Source of the DNA: Hydrogenophaga sp.
Lineage (GTDB): Bacteria; Pseudomonadota; Gammaproteobacteria; Burkholderiales; Burkholderiaceae_C
NCBI GenBank assembly: GCA_025458915.1
Contig: JALORL010000005.1
Location: 1 to 45,481, forward strand
Direction of reading: 5' to 3'
Length of the DNA stretch: 45,481 bases
In this document: piece by piece, positions 36,595 to 43,725 of the stretch
Layout: each line of letters begins with the position of its first letter
Position numbering within the stretch: the first letter of the stretch is position 1
Made by a program: the position numbers and the translations under genes
Notes under the pieces: generated by a model
Databases searched by the model: none
What the model was told of the DNA's origin: nothing
Seen by the model: the letters and a program-made list of their open reading frames with translations, nothing else

Positions 36595-37401
36595 TTGACT
36601 GCCACCACTTCACCCAACCCAGCCGAACGAACGGCCCGCGCCGCGAACCGTGCGCCGTCTGGCCCGCCAGTTTCTCGCGCGGCAGACGCTGCCGCCGCGC
36701 ACCCGCATGACCGAGTAGCGGCGCCAACCCGCTCGACGCTGCTCGCCCCCTCGCTGCTGATCGTCAGCCTGGCCCATGCAGGCCTCGCCTGGTGGGCTGT
36801 CACGTCGCTGAGCCAGCCACCCGAGGTGGTGACTCTGCCCGTGATGATCGGCCAGTTGGTCCCTCAGGCGCCGGTGACTGAGCCCGAACCGCTGCCCATG
36901 CAGCCGGAGCCGCCCAAGCCGCAGCCCACACCGCCAAAGCCCCGCCCGGCCCCGGTGCCACCCGCGCCCAAGGCTCCGCCATCGGAGCGTGCCGTGACGG
37001 CGCCGCCGGCCGAGCTGCCCGCCCCGCCATCACCCGAGCCCGCTGTGGCTGAACCCTCGCCAGCGCCCCCGCCGCCGCCCGTGGCAGCCGCCCCGGTGGC
37101 TGCCGAACCGGCCGCACCGGTGATCCCACCGCGTTCCGATGCCGCGCACCTGAGCAACCCGGCGCCGGTGTACCCAGCCGTCTCTCGCCGTCTGCGCGAA
37201 CAGGGGCGCGTGCTGTTCGACGTCTACATCCTGCCCGACGGCACCGTGGGCGAAATCAAACTCAAGCGCAGCAGCGGCTTTGCCCGGCTCGACGAAGCCG
37301 CACTGGAGGCCGTGCGCCAGTGGCGCTACGTGCCCGCCATGCGCGGCGACCAGCCCATTCCCTTCTGGTACGTGCAGCCCATCGACTTTGCGATGCGCTG
37401 A
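36595..37401 (+). CDS. tonB: Energy transducer TonB
   Basis: TonB couples the proton-motive force, through ExbB/ExbD, to outer-membrane receptors. The 268-residue ORF begins at TTG 36595. It has a long cytosolic N-terminus, one transmembrane helix (LLAPSLLIVSLAHAGLAWWAV), a Pro-rich periplasmic spacer of about 100 residues, and the C-terminal domain 'NPAPVYPAVSRRLREQGRVLFDVYILPDGTVGEIKLKRSSGFARLDEAALEAVRQWRYVPA'. The start is weak: a good site with ATG at 36570 (AGGGGAGAACATG) lies upstream but in a different frame, so either the N-terminus is mis-framed or that ATG opens a small leader. exbB follows after 32 bp. Confidence 0.88.
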   Translation: MTATTSPNPAERTARAANRAPSGPPVSRAADAAAAHPHDRVAAPTRSTLLAPSLLIVSLAHAGLAWWAVTSLSQPPEVVTLPVMIGQLVPQAPVTEPEPLPMQPEPPKPQPTPPKPRPAPVPPAPKAPPSERAVTAPPAELPAPPSPEPAVAEPSPAPPPPPVAAAPVAAEPAAPVIPPRSDAAHLSNPAPVYPAVSRRLREQGRVLFDVYILPDGTVGEIKLKRSSGFARLDEAALEAVRQWRYVPAMRGDQPIPFWYVQPIDFAMR

Positions 37402-37433
37402 CGCCTCACATCCATAGATCTGGAGTTGAACTC

Positions 37434-38180
37434 ATGAACGAACCAACCACCAACCCGTATGGCATCGCGGCGCTCTGGGCGCAGGGCGACATCGTCATCA
37501 AAACCGTGGCCATTGCGCTGCTGCTGATGTCCATCGTCTCCTGGACGGTGATCGTGATGCGCAGCTGGCGCGCCGCGCGCCTGAACCGCGCGGCGGCTGC
37601 GGCCGCCGGCTTCTGGCACACGCACAGCTTTGCCGAAGGCATGGCGTTGCTGGACCAGCATGGCGCGGACAACCCCTTCCGGCACCTCGCGGCCGAAGCG
37701 CAGGCGGCCGTGGACCACCATGCCTCCAACAAGGAAGACCTGCACGGCCAGATCAGCATGGCCGAGTGGCTGACCGAGAGCCTGCGCGGCGCCATTGACG
37801 ACAGTGCCGAACGCATTGGCTCGGGGCTGGCGATCCTGGCCTCGGTGGGTTCCACTGCGCCCTTCGTGGGTCTTTTCGGCACCGTCTGGGGCATCTACCA
37901 CGCGCTGGTGGGCATTGGCGTGAGCGGCCAGGCCAGCATCGACAAGGTGGCCGGCCCGGTGGGCGAGGCGCTGATCATGACGGCCTTCGGCCTGTTCGTG
38001 GCCATCCCGGCGGTACTGGGCTACAACGCGCTCACCCGCAACAACAAAGGCCTGGTGAACAAGCTCAACCGCTTCGCGCGTCAGTTGCACGCCTACTTCC
38101 TGACCGGTTCCCCCGTGGCCAAGGGAGACGGCAAGGTGATGCCGCTGCGGCGCGGCATGACGACGAAGACGGGAGGCTGA
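37434..38180 (+). CDS. exbB: TonB-system proton channel subunit ExbB
   Basis: The 248-residue MotA/TolQ/ExbB-type protein starts at ATG 37434 (MNEPTTNPYGIAALWAQGDIVIKTVAIALLLMSIVSWTVIVMRSW). Three transmembrane helices are visible, the last two framing 'AILASVGSTAPFVGLFGTVWGIYHALVGIG' and 'GPVGEALIMTAFGLFVAIPAVLGYNALTR', the ExbB signatures. It stands two bases before exbD and after tonB, so a dedicated operon for the nearby receptors is likely. Confidence 0.94.
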   Translation: MNEPTTNPYGIAALWAQGDIVIKTVAIALLLMSIVSWTVIVMRSWRAARLNRAAAAAAGFWHTHSFAEGMALLDQHGADNPFRHLAAEAQAAVDHHASNKEDLHGQISMAEWLTESLRGAIDDSAERIGSGLAILASVGSTAPFVGLFGTVWGIYHALVGIGVSGQASIDKVAGPVGEALIMTAFGLFVAIPAVLGYNALTRNNKGLVNKLNRFARQLHAYFLTGSPVAKGDGKVMPLRRGMTTKTGG

Positions 38181-38182
38181 CC

Positions 38183-38596
38183 ATGGCCTTCGGCGGCAAC
38201 CTCAACAACGACGACGACGTGGTCAGCGACATCAACATGGTGCCGCTGATCGACGTGATGCTGGTGATGTTGATCATCTTCATCATCACCGTGCCGGTGC
38301 TCACCCACTCGGTCAAGCTGGACTTGCCTCGCGCTGACAACACGCCCAACCTCGTCAAGCCCGAGACGGTGAACCTGTCGGTCACGACCGACGGCAGCGT
38401 GTTCTGGAATGAGGAGCGCGTGACCGACGAGCAACTGGTCCAGCGCCTGGAGGCCGCAGCCAAGAAGGAGCCGCAGCCCGAGGTGTTCATCCGCGGCGAC
38501 CGCAAGGTGGAGTACGAACGCGTGGCCCAAGTGATGGCCACGGTGCAGCGCTCGGGCGTGCTCAAGCTTGGCTTCGTAACGGAGCCCGGGAACTGA
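38183..38596 (+). CDS. exbD: TonB-system subunit ExbD
   Basis: The 137-residue protein has one N-terminal transmembrane helix with the functional aspartate (DINMVPLIDVMLVMLIIFIITVPVL) and a periplasmic domain 'VNLSVTTDGSVFWNEERVTDEQLVQRLEAAAKKEPQPEVFIRGDRKVEYERVAQVMATVQRSGVLKLGFVTEP'. This is the complete ExbD family pattern. It is directly followed by the Fur-like gene with one base between. Confidence 0.94.
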   Translation: MAFGGNLNNDDDVVSDINMVPLIDVMLVMLIIFIITVPVLTHSVKLDLPRADNTPNLVKPETVNLSVTTDGSVFWNEERVTDEQLVQRLEAAAKKEPQPEVFIRGDRKVEYERVAQVMATVQRSGVLKLGFVTEPGN

Positions 38597-38597
38597 G

Positions 38598-39107
38598 TTG
38601 ATTCCCTCGACGTTGGAGGCCGTTGCCTCGCCAGCTTCTGCAACGGACACAGAGACGCCCCGCTTGCAGCCCGCGCCAGGCGCAGTTCGACGGCTGAACC
38701 TGGCATCCCTCAGGCTGACGCCCCAACGCCGCGCGGTGCTGAGGGCATTGGACGACAACTTTCAGCGGTTCCTGGATGTGGAAACGCTGCACCGGTCTAC
38801 GCGCTGCTGGGAAGTACCCGTCAACCTCGCGTCGGTGTACCGCATCCTTGTTGAGATGGAGAAGGCCAGGATTGTTCAAGTGGTCAAGCTCGGGGCTAGA
38901 TTGCTCTACCGCAAAGTGCCTGATGACGAGGTGGCGCAACCGCACTTCGTTTGTACCCGCTGCGGCCTGGCAGAGCCGCTGGGTAATGACGCACTCATGT
39001 CGCAGTTGTTCGAGGGCGCCGGGCGACATGGTTTTCGCCTGAGTCCCCGCATCGCGCTGGTCGGTCTCTGCGCTGCCTGCTCCAGCAAGCACGCCAACCG
39101 ACTGTAG
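38598..39107 (+). CDS. Fur-family regulator lacking most regulatory metal ligands
   Basis: This 169-residue protein is of the Fur/Zur family, with TTG start one base after the exbD stop. The N-terminal winged helix is 'LRLTPQRRAVLRALDDNFQRFLDVETLHRSTRCWEVPVNLASVYRILVEMEKARIVQVV'. Both structural-zinc CxxC motifs are present (CTRCG, CAACS). Aligned by eye to E. coli Fur, the HHHDH cluster is replaced by AQPH, leaving only the last His, and the later ligand His (NHSLYLYGHC) is Arg here (SPRIALVGLC). So iron-dependent activation as in classical Fur is doubtful; it may be apo-active, sense something else, or act as a Fur antagonist. It could autoregulate the operon; that is speculation. Confidence 0.83.
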   Translation: MIPSTLEAVASPASATDTETPRLQPAPGAVRRLNLASLRLTPQRRAVLRALDDNFQRFLDVETLHRSTRCWEVPVNLASVYRILVEMEKARIVQVVKLGARLLYRKVPDDEVAQPHFVCTRCGLAEPLGNDALMSQLFEGAGRHGFRLSPRIALVGLCAACSSKHANRL

Positions 39108-39177
39108 GCGCCCGCGGAGTCGCGGTCAGGCGTGCTCGGCCCAATCTCAGCAGGATGGAGACCACACCAGCCAGTCC

Positions 39178-39500
39178 GGTGCGCTCCAGCAACGGTTTTC
39201 GCCGATAATAAGAACCATTCTTATTTCGCCAAGCCCGCAGACCAGCCGCCGCCAGTCTCCACGAACGGGCCAAGGCGTTTCCCTTCGTCTTTCCCAGGGT
39301 CTGCCCGTGCTGGAGCATTACCACCGCGAACTGCTGAACTTCCTGAGCCGCCAGCTCCGCGACCGCGATACCGCGGCCGACCTGGCGCAGGAAAGCTTCG
39401 CTCGCGTGCTCGCTGCCCAGTCCTCCGGCCAGGCCGTGCTGGACATGCGCGCCCTGCTCTACCGCACCGCCCGCAACCTCGTCATCGACCAGCACCGGCG
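39178..39500 (+). repeat. Direct repeat copy 2: Fec promoter plus 5' part of fecI
   Basis: This is the second copy of the repeat at 28763-29088, covering the Fur box, the conserved leader (AAGCCCGCAGACCAGCCGCC) and the first half of fecI. Differences are scattered single bases plus a few 1-base indels in the leader. Confidence 0.8.
39207..39225. promoter_or_regulatory. Fur box upstream of the second fecI
   Basis: AATAAGAA-CCA-TTCTTATT is a perfect 8-bp palindrome with a 3-base spacer, the same site as at 28794-28812 with one base changed in the spacer. It lies about 80 bp before the sigma start. Confidence 0.85.
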
Positions 39501-39828
39501 AGCCGTTCATCGCCAGCACGAAGACATTGACTCGCTGACCGAGGTAGACCAGCCCTTGGCGCCGCGCCACCTGCAGCCCGATGAGGTCCTGGCCTACGAG
39601 CAGCAGGTCCGCGCCCTGGTGGCGGCCATCGAGTCACTGCCACCCCGCTGCCGCGAGGCCTTCGTACTGAACCGTTTCGACGGTCTGTCGCACCAAGTGG
39701 TGGCCGAGCGCATGGGCATCAGCAAGAACATGGTGGCCCAGCATGTGGCGCGTGGCATTCTGTCGTGCCAGGCCCGCCTGGACCAGATGACGGGGAACAG
39801 CGGCAACCCGGGGAGTACCCGAAAATAG
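39307..39828 (+). CDS. FecI-like ECF sigma factor, copy 2
   Basis: The 173-residue ECF sigma factor is closely related to copy 1 in its first half (MLEHYHRELLNFLSRQLRDRDTAADLAQESFARVLAAQ; MRALLYRTARNLVIDQHRR). It differs in region 4 (ESLPPRCREAFVLNRFDGLSHQVVAERMGISKNMVAQHVARGI), the part that reads the -35 element. The two factors may therefore recognise different receptor promoters. GTG 39307 follows AGGG at the usual distance. fecR copy 2 follows after 123 bp. Confidence 0.9.
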   Translation: MLEHYHRELLNFLSRQLRDRDTAADLAQESFARVLAAQSSGQAVLDMRALLYRTARNLVIDQHRRAVHRQHEDIDSLTEVDQPLAPRHLQPDEVLAYEQQVRALVAAIESLPPRCREAFVLNRFDGLSHQVVAERMGISKNMVAQHVARGILSCQARLDQMTGNSGNPGSTRK

Positions 39829-39951
39829 CGAAGCTGCCCCAGCAGCCGCTCACGGATCTGTTCAAGCGATACGCACCACCGGGTAGCGGTCAACATCGAC
39901 CTCAAGCGTTCAGTCGCTTGTGCGTCTACAAGAACAACACCGCCTCTCGTC

Positions 39952-41163
39952 ATGCATCAGTCCACCTCTCGCCCAGTCGCTGAAGGCTCCGCCGCCGCTG
40001 ACGCAACCGCGGCGGAAGCGCGCGAGCTCGCCGACTATCTGGCCGGGCAAGATCCGTTCGACGCTCAGGCCGCTCTCTGGGCGGCCCGACGGCAGGATGG
40101 ACTGAGTGCGGAAGAAGAATCAGAGCTGCAAGCGTGGTTGGCGGGTGACCCCGCGCGCGGCGCCAAGCTTGAAGAGCTCTCGGGCGTGCTTGGGCAGGTC
40201 GATCAACTGCCGCCTGGTGATGTGGCAGCATTGAAGGCGGCCTTGCCAGCGGCCCTCACCAGCGGCCGCACGGCGCAAGGCGCACGCCCGAGTGCGCAAG
40301 AAAACCTGCGGCCCCGCAGCCATACCACCCAAAACAGTGGGCGCCGCCAATGGCTCGCAAGTTGGGGGCGTTGGTTACCGCAGGCGGCCATGGCTGGCAT
40401 GGCCGCGATGTTAGTGACCGGCGGCTGGTTGGGATGGAGCCACTGGCAGCAGCAGCCCACCTTCATACAGAGCTTTGTGACCCAGCGCGGGCAGCAGCTG
40501 TCGGTTACCTTGCCCGAAGGCAGCGCCTTGCGGCTGGACACCGACACACGGCTGGAGGTCGCGATTTACCACGACCGGCGGGAAGTGAAAATGCCGGAGG
40601 GTCAGGCGCTCTTCGATGTCAATCCCGACCCCAACCGCCCCTTCCACGTGATCGCCGGCGCCACCCGCATCACCGTGCTGGGCACGCGCTTTTCGGTGCG
40701 CCATACCCTGACCGGGTTGGAAGCTGGTGGGGTGAGCGTCATGGTTGAGGAAGGCCGCGTACGGGTGGCGCGCATCTCGAACGAGGGTATGGCCAATTCC
40801 CGCGATGTGCATTCAACGGTTGACGAGAGCGGCGCCGTCGAACTCGTCGCCGGCCAAAGTGTGGTCGCCAATTCGCGCGGGCATCTGTCTCCCGTCAGCG
40901 TCCTTCTCCCAGCCAGCGCCCTCTCTTGGCGGGACGGACGCGTCGTCTTGAACGACATACCCCTGCGCGACGCAGTGGCTGAGTTCGAGCGCTATCTGGA
41001 TACCGGCCTGGTGGTCAACGACCCCCACGCTGCCGAGCTTCGGCTCAACGGCAGCTTCGACCTGCGCCAGTTCAGCGCCTTCAAGCGCGCCCTCCCGCAG
41101 GCCCTGCCGGTGCGCCTGCGCAGTCGGGATGACGGGCGGATCGAGGTGATCGCTGCTGACTGA
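39952..41163 (+). CDS. FecR-like transmembrane anti-sigma/signal transducer, copy 2
   Basis: The 403-residue FecR starts at ATG 39952 (MHQSTSRPVAEG). Anti-sigma motif 'AALWAARRQDGLSAEEESELQAWLAGDPARGAKLEEL', transmembrane helix near residue 145-165 (AAMAGMAAMLVTGGWLGWSHW), FecR domain 'LRLDTDTRLEVAIYHDRREVKMPEGQALFDVNPDPNRPFHVIAGATRITVLGTRFSVRHT' and a terminal STN-like 'PLRDAVAEFERYLDTGLVVND'. It is a clear paralogue of copy 1 but diverged throughout. It is followed, after 118 bp, by receptor 2. Confidence 0.9.
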   Translation: MHQSTSRPVAEGSAAADATAAEARELADYLAGQDPFDAQAALWAARRQDGLSAEEESELQAWLAGDPARGAKLEELSGVLGQVDQLPPGDVAALKAALPAALTSGRTAQGARPSAQENLRPRSHTTQNSGRRQWLASWGRWLPQAAMAGMAAMLVTGGWLGWSHWQQQPTFIQSFVTQRGQQLSVTLPEGSALRLDTDTRLEVAIYHDRREVKMPEGQALFDVNPDPNRPFHVIAGATRITVLGTRFSVRHTLTGLEAGGVSVMVEEGRVRVARISNEGMANSRDVHSTVDESGAVELVAGQSVVANSRGHLSPVSVLLPASALSWRDGRVVLNDIPLRDAVAEFERYLDTGLVVNDPHAAELRLNGSFDLRQFSAFKRALPQALPVRLRSRDDGRIEVIAAD

Positions 41164-41281
41164 GTGCCCGATAGCACAGGAACATCGCTAAAAAATTTGC
41201 CGCCGGCACCTCAACTGCTCGCACATTGGCGCGTCTTCATGGTGAGTGATTCTTATTTACTGACCTTGAGGAGCTGTTTTC

Positions 41282-43693
41282 ATGTCCGCCCACCCTTTCA
41301 AGCTGGCGCCCGTCGCCTTGGCGAGCGCCCTCGCCATCGGCGCCCTGGCACCGAACGCAGCTTTTGCGCAAAGCACATCTGCGTCACCCAGCGCTGAAGC
41401 CAACTACAGCGTCAATTTGCCTGCCGAGCCTTTGGGCAACGCGCTGAACGAGTTGGCGCGCCAGGCTGGCCTGCAACTGCTGGTGAGCCGCGAGTTGGTG
41501 GCGGGCAAACTGGCCCCGGCAGTGACCGGGCGTCTAACCGTACGGCAGGCGCTGGACAGACTGCTGGCCGGCAGCGGGCTGGTGGCCAGCATGGATGGGA
41601 CGGCGGTGGTGGTGCGCGCATCGGCACCAGCGCCCGATGCCAGATCCGAGGCTGTGTTGCCCACGGTCAACGTGACCGCGGAATCGGACCGCGGCGTGGT
41701 TCCTTACGTGGCTCGTGAAACCCAGTCGCTCGGCTTCAAGCTACCGGAACAGAAGACGCCGGCTGTCATTAATACAGTCACCGAAGAGTTCTGGGAAGCG
41801 ACTGGGTCTAAAACACTGGATGAAGTACTGTCGTTTGTTCCGGGCGTCAGCCTCACAGACAACGGCGGCTGGACCGGTGACACGATCTCCATCCGCGGCT
41901 TTACCTCCAGCGTGCCTTACCGTGACGGCATTCGGCAAGTGGATTCTGGCTACGGGCAAAGCCTGCGCGCCATGCCGGACAACATCGAACGGATCGAGGT
42001 CGTCAAAACGCTCCGGACCATCACGCTCGGTGTGGGCCAAGACGGCTATCGCAAGCTGGGAGCGGACCTCACCGGCAAGCTGAATGAAGCCGGGGACGTG
42101 CAGGGACGCCTGGTGCTGGCTTACGTTGAACCGGAAGAGTGGCGTGCGGGCCGGCCAGACAACACGCTCCGTTATCTGGTCGCTCCGACGCTGAACTGGG
42201 ACTACAGCGCACAGGGCAAGGTCACGGTAGGGTACGAACGAAGCCATCAGAAGTCACCGCAGGACCGCGGCATCATCTTCTTGGAAGGCGCTTGGCCGGG
42301 CGGCTTCGCGCCTCGGGAGTGGAGCTTTCATCAAACCACATCCAATCAGGTCAATGAGACCGATCGCCTCCGCCTGAACCATGAGCACCGCTTCAACGAT
42401 GCACTGACTTGGTCGACATCTATCGAGCATGGCAAGTACAGCTACCGCCTGCAGGAGTTCCGGAACGCGGATTCCGAACCGGGCTGGGGCACGCTTTACA
42501 ACGACGATGGGCGCAGCTGGAGTGGTTCGCGCCTGATGAACCTGTACTGGGATAACTGGAGTGGTGACACCACCGCGAATGCGCTCCGGTCCACACTGGA
42601 CTACAAGGTCAAGGCCGGACGCACAGACCACACCATATCCATCGGCATTGACCGATTCAGCAGCACCAACCTGGCGAGCTCGCTGTACAGCAACATCAGC
42701 AACACGTTCGACATCCTGGCGCCGATCAACAACCAGGCACCCGCCTTCCTCGACAAGAACTACGCGCTCTGGACCAGCACCATCAAGGTCAAGGAACAAG
42801 GTGTCAGCGCCAAATGGCTGGCAGACTGGTCTGAGAAGTTCCGCACCATCGTGGGTGTGCGTCAGTTTGATTACACCTACGACTACGACGCGGCCTATGT
42901 CGACTACCAGGACGCCGCCAACAACTACCCTTATGTGGACGCATACGGCAGCAAGAAGACCTCGCTGCGCGTTGCTGGCAGCTATGACCTGAGCCCCAAT
43001 CACACCGCCTTTGTCGGCGCGAGCGACGGCTACGTTCCGCAAACGGGCATCAAGCGGGATGGTTCACCTCTGGACCCGATCCACGACCAGGCTCTGGAGG
43101 TGGGGATCAAGAGCCGCCTGCTGGGCGGAAAGCTGGCCTGGACCAACAGCCTGTTCACCATTCGTCGCAGTAACGCGAGCCTTCAAGACCCGACCAATGG
43201 CCCAAATGACTCCTTCGTGGTGAACGGAGGAAAGTCGAAGATCACCGGGTTTGAGAGCGAACTGACTGCGCAGGTCGGTCAGCACCTGCGACTTCGCGGT
43301 GGGGTTGCGCTGCAGAAGTCGCGCATTGTGGCCAACGACAACGCCAGCTTCATCGGAAACCGCTTCGCCAACACGCCTGAACATCAGGTCTCGCTGCTGG
43401 CCAGCTACACATGGGCAGGCTTGGGACTTGGGCAGCTCACCACCGATGTCGGACTGACACGCATCGGGCAACGATGGGGGAATTCCGGCAACACCATTTC
43501 GCTGCCGGGTTACACCGTGGTCAGTCTGGGAGCGTCGTATCGCGTCGCGCCCGCAACCACCGTGCGGCTGAGCGTTGCCAACGCCACAGACCAAACCTAT
43601 TACACCGGTATGCAGGACAGTGGGTCGCGCGCCGACCAGGTGATGGTCGGGGCCAAGCGAAACGCCTATCTGACTTTGACGCACAGCTTCTGA
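41282..43693 (+). CDS. TonB-dependent siderophore receptor 2 with STN domain; plug appears to carry an internal deletion
   Basis: The 803-residue receptor starts at ATG 41282 after TTGAGGAGC. Signal peptide to AAFAQS, STN domain 'LPAEPLGNALNELARQAGLQLLVSRELVAGKLAPAVTGRLTVRQALDRLLAG', TonB box in 'VLPTVNVTAES', plug 'LDEVLSFVPGVSLTDNGGWTGDTISIRGF', then barrel ending YLTLTHSF. In the plug, 'NIERIEVVK' is followed at once by 'TLRTITLGVGQDGYRKLGADL'. Receptors 1 and 3 have about 26 more residues there (GP..LRYG..PGG.(I/L)N.V.KRP). So a roughly 78-nt in-frame deletion near 42005-42016 has removed the most conserved plug segment. The protein might still fold, but transport is doubtful. It could also be an assembly error. 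Confidence 0.88.
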   Translation: MSAHPFKLAPVALASALAIGALAPNAAFAQSTSASPSAEANYSVNLPAEPLGNALNELARQAGLQLLVSRELVAGKLAPAVTGRLTVRQALDRLLAGSGLVASMDGTAVVVRASAPAPDARSEAVLPTVNVTAESDRGVVPYVARETQSLGFKLPEQKTPAVINTVTEEFWEATGSKTLDEVLSFVPGVSLTDNGGWTGDTISIRGFTSSVPYRDGIRQVDSGYGQSLRAMPDNIERIEVVKTLRTITLGVGQDGYRKLGADLTGKLNEAGDVQGRLVLAYVEPEEWRAGRPDNTLRYLVAPTLNWDYSAQGKVTVGYERSHQKSPQDRGIIFLEGAWPGGFAPREWSFHQTTSNQVNETDRLRLNHEHRFNDALTWSTSIEHGKYSYRLQEFRNADSEPGWGTLYNDDGRSWSGSRLMNLYWDNWSGDTTANALRSTLDYKVKAGRTDHTISIGIDRFSSTNLASSLYSNISNTFDILAPINNQAPAFLDKNYALWTSTIKVKEQGVSAKWLADWSEKFRTIVGVRQFDYTYDYDAAYVDYQDAANNYPYVDAYGSKKTSLRVAGSYDLSPNHTAFVGASDGYVPQTGIKRDGSPLDPIHDQALEVGIKSRLLGGKLAWTNSLFTIRRSNASLQDPTNGPNDSFVVNGGKSKITGFESELTAQVGQHLRLRGGVALQKSRIVANDNASFIGNRFANTPEHQVSLLASYTWAGLGLGQLTTDVGLTRIGQRWGNSGNTISLPGYTVVSLGASYRVAPATTVRLSVANATDQTYYTGMQDSGSRADQVMVGAKRNAYLTLTHSF

Positions 43694-43725
43694 AGATGCC
43701 GCTGACGCAACCCTGAGTTTCTCCC

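Noticed and set aside
36570-36710. Small ORF from ATG 36570
   Set aside because: The product is Arg/Pro/Cys-rich and overlaps tonB in another frame; mentioned only as a start-site conflict.
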